Part shown: in pieces, positions 26,326 through 35,225 of the stretch
How positions within the stretch are numbered: position 1 is the stretch's first letter
Layout: every line of letters begins with the position of its first letter
Assembly: GCA_026874595.1 (NCBI GenBank)
Contig: CM049306.1
Coordinates: forward strand, 89,630,642 to 89,694,641
Length of the DNA stretch: 64,000 nucleotides
Source: Sipunculus nudus
Lineage: Eukaryota; Annelida; Sipuncula; Golfingiida; Sipunculidae
Direction of reading: 5' to 3'
Notes under the pieces: generated by a model
Databases searched by the model: none
What the model was told of the DNA's origin: nothing
What the model saw: the letters and a program-made list of their open reading frames with translations, nothing else
Program-made: the position numbers and the translations under genes

Positions 26326-29262
26326 ATGACGGAAACGTCGCCATGTGTGACCGGCAGTCACATCGCTTCTGAGAATGGGAACATGACAGGTACGAGGATC
26401 ATGATTCTTGCATGGAGGTTTCATGCGATATCCCACGACGGAACGTGTGCCTTGGCTACTTTCACCTGCGTTCCGTGTGAGGGGACAGATAAGGGCGTCC
26501 GATATCTGCCTCTGCCTTTTAAAATACCGGGAGGGTTGAATGTCAGGTTACATGCACGTCTGCCGAAAGACCACAGGGACTCGCATACCTGGAAGTGCCC
26601 TTGGACATTCTGTGACAAACTCCCGACCGAAAATAGCGTGTGGCACGAATTCATACCTCACCTTTTTCAGGCACTCTGCATGCACCTATCCGCTGCTAGT
26701 AGGAACAAAGAGCACCCGCTCGCCTGTTTCCCTCCGCTGATGACTAGTGGTGTGCGACCTGTCTTCCTGCCGGCACCCCGTGGCGGGACCGGGAGGTACC
26801 CAGGTGTTCTCTCACACTTCGCGCTTGACCATTCGGAGATGGACATGCGTGCGTGGCTGCATGTGAAACGCTTACGTTTACCAAAAGATGTCATCGGAAA
26901 TGTTTCCTGGCCTGCACACGACCTCCAACGGAAATCGATAAACCGTGCGACCGACGGTGATGCGGACGCAATCACGGAGCGAACATTCACACGAGTCGTC
27001 AATTCGGCCGTACACGAGTCACTCAACGTATGCAATGGTCACCGCCAAAGGCACAACGCTGTCGCATGGGACCCGCTTTCGCGCGCCGTCATACACTTAT
27101 TGCAGACGTCCGGTGCCACGATGAACGTACCCTCAGACATGTTCACATTGCCACAGCTCACATTAGCACGATGCCCTGTACCACAAACAGCCAACCCTTT
27201 GAGGAAAGCGCGTGAATTGAGTGCATTTTCCGAAATGCTCAACCAATGTTTAGAGGACACGGAGTTCGGCGGTGCGTTCCTATTGTGTCAACCTCCGTCA
27301 CACACGCTCCCGGATGACATCCATTGGCTGGACGTCAGCTCTGACCTAAGTGACATCAGACATGGTGCCTTCGCGCAGGCGACATGGGTCCTGGAACACA
27401 TGTGTCCTTCGCCCCTGCACAGGTCGGAGCTTTTTATTATATTACCCTACGGTTGTGTGGTTACTGGCCAGGGTAAATTGGCCTTTGTGAATTCGGGTGT
27501 CCCGTGTCACGCAGGCGAGGATAGCCTGCACGCCCATATATCCATCATGGGATGGCCGCTGAATTTGTCACCTCAAGCTTTTGTTGCGGATGTCGCCATA
27601 CCCCTGTCAAAACGGCATAGCAAAAGCACAACAGAACCACATAGCCGAATCCCAATTGAGCCACATACGTGCAATCCATGCGTCTGCAACGGAGAACCCC
27701 TTTCAGAACAGAACCAAGCACGCGATGATGAGGGTGCCGATAAAGATAATCATGCGGTCACTATCGTCAAAGGACTCCCGCCGCAAACGGGAGGGGTGAT
27801 TTATGCCAAGCGGGGCGTTCACACGGGGCAGTTTTACGGTATGGACGCCAACCAGTTTTACCCCACCCTAGGAGCACACCTGGACACGGAGTATTTACGT
27901 GAGCTGCTGGCTTGGTTGGCGGAACGCAGGCGCTTATTCTCACCATCGAAATCGGCCGCCTCCCGCGTAAAAGCCTGTCAAGTGTGCACTTACGGACAGT
28001 CGAAGTATTACGCCCCTGAGCTCTATGACAGATGGACACAACTGGCACAGCAGGCAAGCACAGCTATGGTGGAGTGCGTGCCTAAAACGAATCGTTTGTT
28101 GCGCGTGATGAAAGACAGCGTACTGTTCGAGGCTTCCCCAGACCTAACGGGCACAAGCGAAGACGCGGTTGCAGGGTCTGATGCGGAACTGGATATATTT
28201 CAAAGCAGAGTACAGAGTCTGACAGGCTTTGCTGAGATGACCTTCAAACTCGAAGGGTCCTACAACCTCGTCGGCCTCATCGGGCCCTGTCATTTATTTC
28301 ACGCCAAACGCGATCCATCGTCCGGTTGGCGCTTGTCCAAGGTAACTGGCATCCACAGGTCTGATCATTGCCAAGCTGTCTCAGAGGCCATCGACGCCAC
28401 GTTACATGAGGTCGTGCTGATACTCGGCGGAAAAGCAGACACTGGCTGCCCTGTGGAAGTCGCAACGCGAGATGAAGTGGAACAGTGTGTGCGTGCAGGC
28501 ATGAAAGAAATGTACAAACACTGGCCGACAACGTGGGAAGTGCACACGACAGACCTAAAAGGCGTTTTGGGAAATCAACCCGATCTCGTCAATCGGTTCC
28601 TCCTGCCCGCTTTCCCGACAAAGCTGTCAGCTCCTACGAAGGGGGCACACTGCAAACAGAAGGGTGATTTCGCCGAAGTAACAAAAGCCCTGGTGTCACT
28701 GCGAGATTTCGATCCTTACGTGTGGAAGGAAGGCCGTTTGCCTGTACGTTTGACCGTGAAGGGGAAAGCGGGGCCTTACGTTTGGGTTGAACGCCCCGCA
28801 GTGTACAGTCCGGCCGACTGGGCATACAGCCCTTTCCACAGGGGGTTGCTGGGAGACGCCGAACACGCGGGCCGCCCTATCCTGTCATGTTCCAAAATCA
28901 AAGCACGAAACGTGCCGGCAGAGGACCTGTGTTTCAACGTGGGACTAGTGCACCGTGACCACGTCTTGCCAGGCACAACCTTAGACTGGGAAAGGTACAA
29001 CGACGTACTGTACGCGGCGGTGCTGCCAGTCTTGCGAACTGTAACAACGGCGCAACTGCAGAAGATGCTATCGCACATATTTCATTCCGTCGCCGTCCAA
29101 CACACACCCCCACGGTCTGCCCACGCGCAAGAAAACCTGTTACCCTACGGTATAAAATCGCTGTGTCCAACCACCATGGCAGAGTGCCAAAGATTGCTGC
29201 GTCTTGATGACGAACGCACCCTGTTGTGCGATTCAGATTCATGTTACCCGTCTTGTTCGTGA
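26326..29262 (+). CDS. Helicase-primase accessory subunit candidate: degenerate family-B DNA polymerase (UL8-like)
   Basis: The first ATG is at 26326 (978 residues). Three motifs of family-B polymerases appear in order: motif A (M-D507-A-N-Q-F-Y512-P), motif B (K549 with Y556-G) and motif C (V-M-K-D597-S-V-L-F). Motif C has lost the first of its two aspartates, so polymerase activity is unlikely. The herpesvirus UL8 subunit has been described in the literature as an inactivated family-B polymerase, and the primase partner is in this window, so UL8 is the best match. The N-terminal 450 residues would be the degenerate exonuclease-like part. A bona fide replicative polymerase should exist elsewhere in the genome. 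Confidence 0.65.
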   Translation: MTETSPCVTGSHIASENGNMTGTRIMILAWRFHAISHDGTCALATFTCVPCEGTDKGVRYLPLPFKIPGGLNVRLHARLPKDHRDSHTWKCPWTFCDKLPTENSVWHEFIPHLFQALCMHLSAASRNKEHPLACFPPLMTSGVRPVFLPAPRGGTGRYPGVLSHFALDHSEMDMRAWLHVKRLRLPKDVIGNVSWPAHDLQRKSINRATDGDADAITERTFTRVVNSAVHESLNVCNGHRQRHNAVAWDPLSRAVIHLLQTSGATMNVPSDMFTLPQLTLARCPVPQTANPLRKARELSAFSEMLNQCLEDTEFGGAFLLCQPPSHTLPDDIHWLDVSSDLSDIRHGAFAQATWVLEHMCPSPLHRSELFIILPYGCVVTGQGKLAFVNSGVPCHAGEDSLHAHISIMGWPLNLSPQAFVADVAIPLSKRHSKSTTEPHSRIPIEPHTCNPCVCNGEPLSEQNQARDDEGADKDNHAVTIVKGLPPQTGGVIYAKRGVHTGQFYGMDANQFYPTLGAHLDTEYLRELLAWLAERRRLFSPSKSAASRVKACQVCTYGQSKYYAPELYDRWTQLAQQASTAMVECVPKTNRLLRVMKDSVLFEASPDLTGTSEDAVAGSDAELDIFQSRVQSLTGFAEMTFKLEGSYNLVGLIGPCHLFHAKRDPSSGWRLSKVTGIHRSDHCQAVSEAIDATLHEVVLILGGKADTGCPVEVATRDEVEQCVRAGMKEMYKHWPTTWEVHTTDLKGVLGNQPDLVNRFLLPAFPTKLSAPTKGAHCKQKGDFAEVTKALVSLRDFDPYVWKEGRLPVRLTVKGKAGPYVWVERPAVYSPADWAYSPFHRGLLGDAEHAGRPILSCSKIKARNVPAEDLCFNVGLVHRDHVLPGTTLDWERYNDVLYAAVLPVLRTVTTAQLQKMLSHIFHSVAVQHTPPRSAHAQENLLPYGIKSLCPTTMAECQRLLRLDDERTLLCDSDSCYPSCS

Positions 29263-29343
29263 ATATCAAACCAATACGGATTCACCCTTCGAAGCGCCCG
29301 TGTACACACACGCGATAAGACCAGATACAGCTTTGAAATAACT

Positions 29344-30303
29344 ATGGAAAACGGACATGCAAAGCGCTCCGAGTTTACGGATTTATACGTTGGTTTCCAA
29401 CTTTTGGACAGATCTGCCGGTATGAGGGATTTCATTGAATGGCTGCTTCACCTTAAACACGATGACACGTTTACATTCTGCGGTGGACCAGACGCATTTA
29501 CTAACAGACGAAAGCACATAGCATACCGTATGGCCCGATGCTTCGCTGATTACGCCCTCGTGCTGGAGGCAATACACTTCGCGCTAGAACGCATAGGACT
29601 GGAAGACCCCACACTGTGGGCAGCTTTTATGCAGGACGGAGTCGGTTTGCGCATATCCGCCTTCATGCAAAACAAAACGTATTCGTCTCTGTGGGCGTCT
29701 GTGGGTAAACCCCATGAAATTGAGCTCAGGACGGCCTGGGCGGCGGCAACCCAATTCTGGACGCCAACGGGAACACCATACGCAGAAGAGGGCCATTTCC
29801 ACCTGTCGTACGACCACGCACGTGACCCCGTACCGGGCGCCTTGCGTTTCACCGCATGCGGAGCTCTGGCTTTGGCTTGCGTGTCGACCAATACGGCCGC
29901 TAGGATGGGACAGATGCTACGTTTCCACATGGAGCGGAGGCTTGCACTGCCGGCCATAGTCATACGTGACATGGCGCTCGGGTTCCTCATGATGTCGGGT
30001 GCAATACGCCACAAGAGCGAAGGCTTTATTTACACCGTAGACATGGATATGATACACCCTTTGCGCAGGCTGCTGAAGTCACACGCCTCCACCTGCCCTC
30101 TACCCGATGCCGATATGAATGGTGCCGCTCACGGATCAAACACGTGCCGCGGGAAGTGTACAGGACACGTCTGGGCCACTGTGTTCCGACTGTTACAGGC
30201 CGGGGATGCAATGGACCCAGTAGCACAGTACGCAAGGGACATGCGCCTGTCACACGAACACGTGTGGAACGGTGGGTTGGGTCGCGGAAACGATATCCCA
30301 TAA
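29344..30303 (+). CDS. Unrecognised 319-residue protein
   Basis: ATG at 29344, 81 bases after the UL8-like gene, on the same strand. The protein is soluble, with helical segments rich in Ala, Met and aromatic residues, a C-x-C-like pair near the end (T-C-R-G-K-C), and no hydrophobic anchor. AATAAA signals follow at 30491-30496 and 30512-30517. The length is close to that of herpesvirus triplex subunit 2 (about 320 residues), but length alone is weak evidence and no motif supports it. Confidence 0.75.
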   Translation: MENGHAKRSEFTDLYVGFQLLDRSAGMRDFIEWLLHLKHDDTFTFCGGPDAFTNRRKHIAYRMARCFADYALVLEAIHFALERIGLEDPTLWAAFMQDGVGLRISAFMQNKTYSSLWASVGKPHEIELRTAWAAATQFWTPTGTPYAEEGHFHLSYDHARDPVPGALRFTACGALALACVSTNTAARMGQMLRFHMERRLALPAIVIRDMALGFLMMSGAIRHKSEGFIYTVDMDMIHPLRRLLKSHASTCPLPDADMNGAAHGSNTCRGKCTGHVWATVFRLLQAGDAMDPVAQYARDMRLSHEHVWNGGLGRGNDIP

Positions 30304-30857
30304 TTCAACCCTACCTTTCCCACCTCCACTATTCCCTGGGATCTCTGCAACTGCAGAAACGTCTTGACGGATTGACAAAGACGAAACTGTAAGTAAGAAG
30401 CAGGTGGCTGGAAATGAGGAGATGTTGAACCCTACAGAATCAGACCGAGTTTTTGGACACTGATCATATCATACACACTCGTATTTCATCAATAAATTGA
30501 GTTCAGACCACAATAAAGATAGATATATATTTATTTATTGTTTCACATTATCATTGCTCTGCTGTGTTTTCGAATGTGTATGTGCGTGTGTGTGATGTAG
30601 GTCATATGACAAAACGCTCTACAGGTACAAAAGTCCAGCGCGATCAAATAACGTACACGTCAGAACGGCTGATTGGTGTACCTGACAAAAAAAACAATGT
30701 ACAATTATAACAGTTTAAAGTTGTATACACATCACAAAGAGAAACATTACCACATCACTCGCAAAACTGGTTTGGCTGGACCACAACAAAACATACGTTG
30801 TCACATGTTAATGTCCGACACGCGCAAATCCCATGATGGGGACAGTATCAAACCTTT
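30304..30857 (+). other. Intergenic with poly(A) signals in both directions
   Basis: Plus-strand AATAAA lies at 30491 and 30512, and overlapping minus-strand AATAAA at 30530-30539. The opposing transcripts therefore end within about 40 bases of each other. The rest is AT-rich and holds no convincing gene. Confidence 0.6.
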
Positions 30858-32456
30858 TCAATCAGTATTGGGTTCCACGATGCAACACAACAATGCCACG
30901 TCCATATTGTCGTCAAGCAGTACTCTTGACATGTAGTCACCATGTGTAACAAACACGTCGAAGGGCGACACAAGAGACTCCAAGACCAGTTGCACAAAAC
31001 GTCTGCCCTCCTCGGAAAACCTGACAGCTTCCACGACACGGGCGAATTCGGGGTCCTCAACCACCACGATGGGTCCAGACCGAGCGTCCTTACAGATTAC
31101 ACAATTGTATGTGTTCAACGTCTCACCCCATGTCCCCGTGAGTTCATATCGCCATTGTGGTTTGACGGGTAGTTCCTCCACGCAGCACACGGTGATAATC
31201 TGGTCGCATTTCTTATGTGCATATCGTAGACCTTCCGTGTTTGCTGCAAAGTTCGCATAAACGAGGATGTGTGGGTACGATATTAACACAGCGGACATAA
31301 TATCACAGATCACTCGGGGTTGCAGATGACGGACAACCGTGATCAGATCACTGTCAAGCGCTGTGGCCGTTCGCCTGTGCGTTACAGACGGTCGCAGTGG
31401 TCCAACGTATCTCTTCTCTTTCACATGATGTTCTGCGACGTCTGATGTTTCGGCACGCAACTGCTGTATGTGACTGTGACAACCGCCAGCATTAGACTCA
31501 TTGGATGCGGCTTTGGGCTTTCGCCGAATCTTGCACATCAACATTACCGTCCTTCCGTTGACAGAAGCCCTGTTGACATCATCTGTCAGCAACACCTGCC
31601 AGGGGTTGGTGTCAGTATCCTCCTCGGTCACCATGGCTTCCAAGAGTCTTTGAAAAAACGCACGACCGCCATCGGAATCGCTCGCGGCGCGCACAAGGCA
31701 TTCAAGCTTTGGGTACGTCACCAGCACCATACGTTCACCACTAGCGTTTGTGTACGCCCCACAATGGAACGTACTCAGCACCTGGTCCCATTTTCCAACA
31801 AGACTGTAACTGTGATCGGGCTGTAAGGGCAATTCCTGAACGCAGTATATGGTAAAATCCTTTCCGCAAAACACGTTTTCCTGTGATGCAAATTGCACAA
31901 CGCAATCAAGCATGTGTGGGAAGAAGGCCAATGCTGCCGCCACCAGATCACATATTAATTCGGGGTTCAGTTGCTCGACGAGTTCGGACGCTGCTCGGTT
32001 GGTACACAGAAAGAACAAATCTCTCTGTTCTGATGAACTTGTCATAATTCCTTGATCAGTTCCCGTTGGTCTGGCACCGGGGTGTTTATCGGGACACTCT
32101 AGCAGGACCTCCGCCACAGTGGAAACTGCACCCTGAACGCCAGTGTCGTTAAGATAGATCACGTTCCCCGGTCTCTGGACTGTTTGCGGGGATTTCAACT
32201 GGCATCTCACGTCCAGATAACACATACCGGAAATGTGTGGTCGGAAGCATGCAAACGATACATGACCGGGCCTACCTTTTGGTTTGGCGGTATCGTTACA
32301 CGTCCCGGGTTCCCCATCGTTCGATTTGGTACACGCGGTACCATCCGGTCGAGGGGCTTCCACTTCGCGATCTGATATGACAGTCTTACCCGTGCTGCAG
32401 CCTTCAGCTTCAACTTTCTCTGTCGCCGGGAGCGACGTGTTTTCGTTCGACGACAT
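30858..32456 (-). CDS. 532-residue protein with an internal domain duplication
   Basis: ATG at 32456. A Thr/Ser/Gly-rich leader of about 150 residues is followed by two copies of one domain, at about 155-312 and 372-530. Both copies share, in order, P-x-(L/V)-I-C-D, a hydrophobic helix with F/Y-P-H, A-x-E/T near F-A, (C-V-Q/E)-E-L-P-(L/V)-(Q/K)-P, G-x-W-x-(Q/E)-x-L-x-T-(F/Y), a P-(K/E)-(L/F) strand and a V-L-L-x-D-D-(V/N) end. No known family is recognised. Being duplicated and flanked by TATA sequences, it is probably a separately regulated accessory or host-interaction gene. The poly(A) signal is at 30530-30539. Confidence 0.75.
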   Translation of the reverse strand: MSSNENTSLPATEKVEAEGCSTGKTVISDREVEAPRPDGTACTKSNDGEPGTCNDTAKPKGRPGHVSFACFRPHISGMCYLDVRCQLKSPQTVQRPGNVIYLNDTGVQGAVSTVAEVLLECPDKHPGARPTGTDQGIMTSSSEQRDLFFLCTNRAASELVEQLNPELICDLVAAALAFFPHMLDCVVQFASQENVFCGKDFTIYCVQELPLQPDHSYSLVGKWDQVLSTFHCGAYTNASGERMVLVTYPKLECLVRAASDSDGGRAFFQRLLEAMVTEEDTDTNPWQVLLTDDVNRASVNGRTVMLMCKIRRKPKAASNESNAGGCHSHIQQLRAETSDVAEHHVKEKRYVGPLRPSVTHRRTATALDSDLITVVRHLQPRVICDIMSAVLISYPHILVYANFAANTEGLRYAHKKCDQIITVCCVEELPVKPQWRYELTGTWGETLNTYNCVICKDARSGPIVVVEDPEFARVVEAVRFSEEGRRFVQLVLESLVSPFDVFVTHGDYMSRVLLDDNMDVALLCCIVEPNTD

Positions 32457-32579
32457 TTTTGTGCAACAGCCTCGACGGCGGCGTAGAGGTCTATGAGGGC
32501 ATACCTACCAACCGCGATATTTATGAGGCTGTGGAAGTGCCGGTGCATCACGTGATCACATGTACCAGCGGCTGTCACA

Positions 32580-32590
32580 TTTATATATAT
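32580..32590. promoter_or_regulatory. TATA-rich element between divergent genes
   Basis: TTATATATAT lies about 125 bases before the minus-strand ATG at 32456 and 114 bases before the plus-strand ATG at 32704. An inverted CCAAT box (GATTGG, about 32658-32663) follows on the plus-gene side. Confidence 0.45.
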
Positions 32591-32703
32591 GATGTGGTAT
32601 CAGTCAACCCCCCCCTCCAGATTTTGCCAAAAACGGGTTACACACGTGACGCACGCTGATTGGACGACCGTCAGCCGACTGGGCATACAAAGTGCTCCTG
32701 CGC

Positions 32704-34986
32704 ATGCTGCCCGGCCATTTCTCTGATGCCAGTTACGCCGACATGCAAACCCCAAACGCGCACTGCTATTCAGAAGGTCTAGCCATACGCGTGGATGAGC
32801 TTTTGTCCCTGGTGCAAACAGGTCTCAGGAGGAAAGACATCCAACACGTGTTGCAGGCCACCGATGAACTGTTAGGATCAAGACGACCGCCCAAACTAAA
32901 ATGGAAACACGTTGTAAAGTTCCTGCTGGAAGACCATTGCTTGGCACCGGCGCGTGTTTTCACGTTAGTGGCCGATTTGTCAAATGCAACGGGGAGCAAG
33001 TCGAAACGCAACATGAGATCTGTCATTGAAACTCTGTTGGACGTGAAAACATCTCGTGTAGCTGTGTGCATGTGTACCGCGACTTTGACCCCTCCCTTCC
33101 TGCACCCGAGAACCCCGCTTCCACCGATGAGGGTGTTTCAACCGGACGCAACTCTGATACCGTTGGTGGAATCGGAACCAGGGACAATGTCCGCCGCGCT
33201 CGCCCTGACCAATCTGCTGCGGGCATGGCGTGATTGGAAAAACAAGGTGGAAGAATGTAACGACTGGGACGTGAATCCGATCGTGACCGGTGACACGAAA
33301 GACGACATCGCGGTTTGGCTGTTGTCAGCAGCCAGACACGTAGCCATGTGCATGACGTGCTGTCCGGCAAAGGTCACAGACGCAGGGAAGGCAGTGTTGC
33401 AGAGTAAGCCACACGGGAAACCACAGCTTATCGACCTGGTGCTGTCTCTGCTACAACGGGAGGCCATAGCTGACCGGGACAGTTACATGCAAGTGTTCAT
33501 ATCGGCGTGTGGCAAGTTTGCACGATACGGTGACCCTGTTTTGATTCTCTTCTGTGTCGTCATCAGGTACCTGATGTGCATGTGCCCTCCTGCACTGAAG
33601 AACCGGAAAGGCGGCCGGGGGCAGCTTGTGAACCACGACGCTTCCAAAACGTTGCTGGTCGACGAAGTGTTGGTTAAACCAAAGTCTCTACCACCTTTGA
33701 ACGCGATGCCTGACTACGCCATCGACCGCACAACCAGACGGGGCAGGACGGGACGCAGCGTCCCACAGCCACCAGGGTTGGTTACCGAGCGTGCAGCAGA
33801 CCCCACCCACTGTACAGAGTTTTACGGTGCCCGGTGGAAACGTTCGCACCAGTCGATGGAACATTACGCCGAATTTTATCCCGTTATAACAAACCAGTGG
33901 GTGTGTACCAGACCGAAGCGGCCACGCAAGACCCACACACGCGGGGGTGGAAACCCTGCGACAGAGGTATGCAAACGACTTAGGAAATGTTTCCCATCCA
34001 TGACCCAACCATGTGACAGCGACGTTTATGGGCTTTCGTTGCCCAAGTGTGATCGCTTTTCCCGGAAAAGGAAGCAAAAAGACACAGGTGACGCAGACGT
34101 TAAACGCCCCAAATGCCACGAGGTGACATGTGGACCAGTTCGAATGACCCTTAACTGCAGATGTCCTGCTGACATACTGAAACAGCGTTTCACATCCATC
34201 ACAGAGCTAGAAGAGGTCATGAGCCGCCTGCCTCTGTTGCATGTGCCGCATCAGAAAACGAAATCGTTCACGAGAGCTGATTTGAAATCGCAGCAGGTGT
34301 TCAAAGGCCCCATGCTCTATCACGACGCAAAACAATTGGCGTTCAGGCACGCAGCCATGAACATTTTCCTCGGGGACAAGCACACTCCGGGCTGCGTAGA
34401 GTTTTTCTGTAACGGCGTGATGTCGTACATGCAGACCAACCTGCATATTGCCTTCGGATTGGAATACTCTTACGTATGCGGCAGCCACCACACATTTTAC
34501 AACCATTTTGCCGACGGTGGGCCAACGGGATGTTTTGTCATTGACCATAACGAGCTGGGTCTCGCGCCCCTGCACAAACTGTCGGCTGACGACGCCAAAC
34601 GCTTGCCGCTATCTTTATGGCTTCATTTGGCCTACCGGTTTGTTCTGCGGATCGGTATATCACCTCAAAACACGTTGTTGGTGGACCGCAACACGGCCTT
34701 CGCCAATGCAACCTTTCTCAACGAAAGGAGACTCCCCGTGCCCTACACAGCAGATCTGACTGAATGCCTGATGGGAAAGAACATACCACAGGATGTGGCC
34801 AAAGTTATGAAAGAAACTGTGTCGAAGTACAAGACTGAACTGGCCGTCAAACTAAGACGTGCGTTCAAACCGGGATCACAGACGTTACAAAACATATATA
34901 AACTGGCAGAGATGATGAAAGTAGATATACCGGAGTACGTAACCGGCACGGCTGAATTCATCAGCAAATTGATCGAAGCCTCCTGA
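32704..34986 (+). CDS. Unrecognised 760-residue protein
   Basis: The first ATG is at 32704. The N-terminal half is helical and soluble; a basic Arg/Lys-rich middle (about 400-480) could be a nuclear localisation region; the C-terminal 250 residues form a compact, well-ordered domain with several His, Cys and aromatic residues. A short segment in that domain (R-I-G-I-S-P-Q-N-T-L-L-V) faintly recalls the catalytic loop of atypical lipid or protein kinases, but the key aspartate is absent and I give this no weight. AATAAA lies at 35110-35115 and 35132-35137, facing the minus-strand signal at 35173-35178. Confidence 0.75.
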   Translation: MLPGHFSDASYADMQTPNAHCYSEGLAIRVDELLSLVQTGLRRKDIQHVLQATDELLGSRRPPKLKWKHVVKFLLEDHCLAPARVFTLVADLSNATGSKSKRNMRSVIETLLDVKTSRVAVCMCTATLTPPFLHPRTPLPPMRVFQPDATLIPLVESEPGTMSAALALTNLLRAWRDWKNKVEECNDWDVNPIVTGDTKDDIAVWLLSAARHVAMCMTCCPAKVTDAGKAVLQSKPHGKPQLIDLVLSLLQREAIADRDSYMQVFISACGKFARYGDPVLILFCVVIRYLMCMCPPALKNRKGGRGQLVNHDASKTLLVDEVLVKPKSLPPLNAMPDYAIDRTTRRGRTGRSVPQPPGLVTERAADPTHCTEFYGARWKRSHQSMEHYAEFYPVITNQWVCTRPKRPRKTHTRGGGNPATEVCKRLRKCFPSMTQPCDSDVYGLSLPKCDRFSRKRKQKDTGDADVKRPKCHEVTCGPVRMTLNCRCPADILKQRFTSITELEEVMSRLPLLHVPHQKTKSFTRADLKSQQVFKGPMLYHDAKQLAFRHAAMNIFLGDKHTPGCVEFFCNGVMSYMQTNLHIAFGLEYSYVCGSHHTFYNHFADGGPTGCFVIDHNELGLAPLHKLSADDAKRLPLSLWLHLAYRFVLRIGISPQNTLLVDRNTAFANATFLNERRLPVPYTADLTECLMGKNIPQDVAKVMKETVSKYKTELAVKLRRAFKPGSQTLQNIYKLAEMMKVDIPEYVTGTAEFISKLIEAS

Positions 34987-35225
34987 TAAGACTTGTTAGA
35001 AATCATGTCACAACTGCCAAACTGGACATTTCAATATGTACAGACACACACATATACACATATGTACAGACACACATATACACACAATGCAACATCAAAA
35101 CCTGCATACAATAAATATATTTTGTTTAATGAATAAATATCACATTGCACATTATGACTGTATGTGTTTGGTTTTATTCGGTTTTGTATCATGAGTGTTT
35201 TGTTTCATATAGGATACGACGAAAG

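Noticed and set aside
32704-34986. Kinase-like catalytic loop in the 760-residue protein
   Set aside because: The catalytic aspartate and a glycine loop are missing; the likeness is limited to a few residues.
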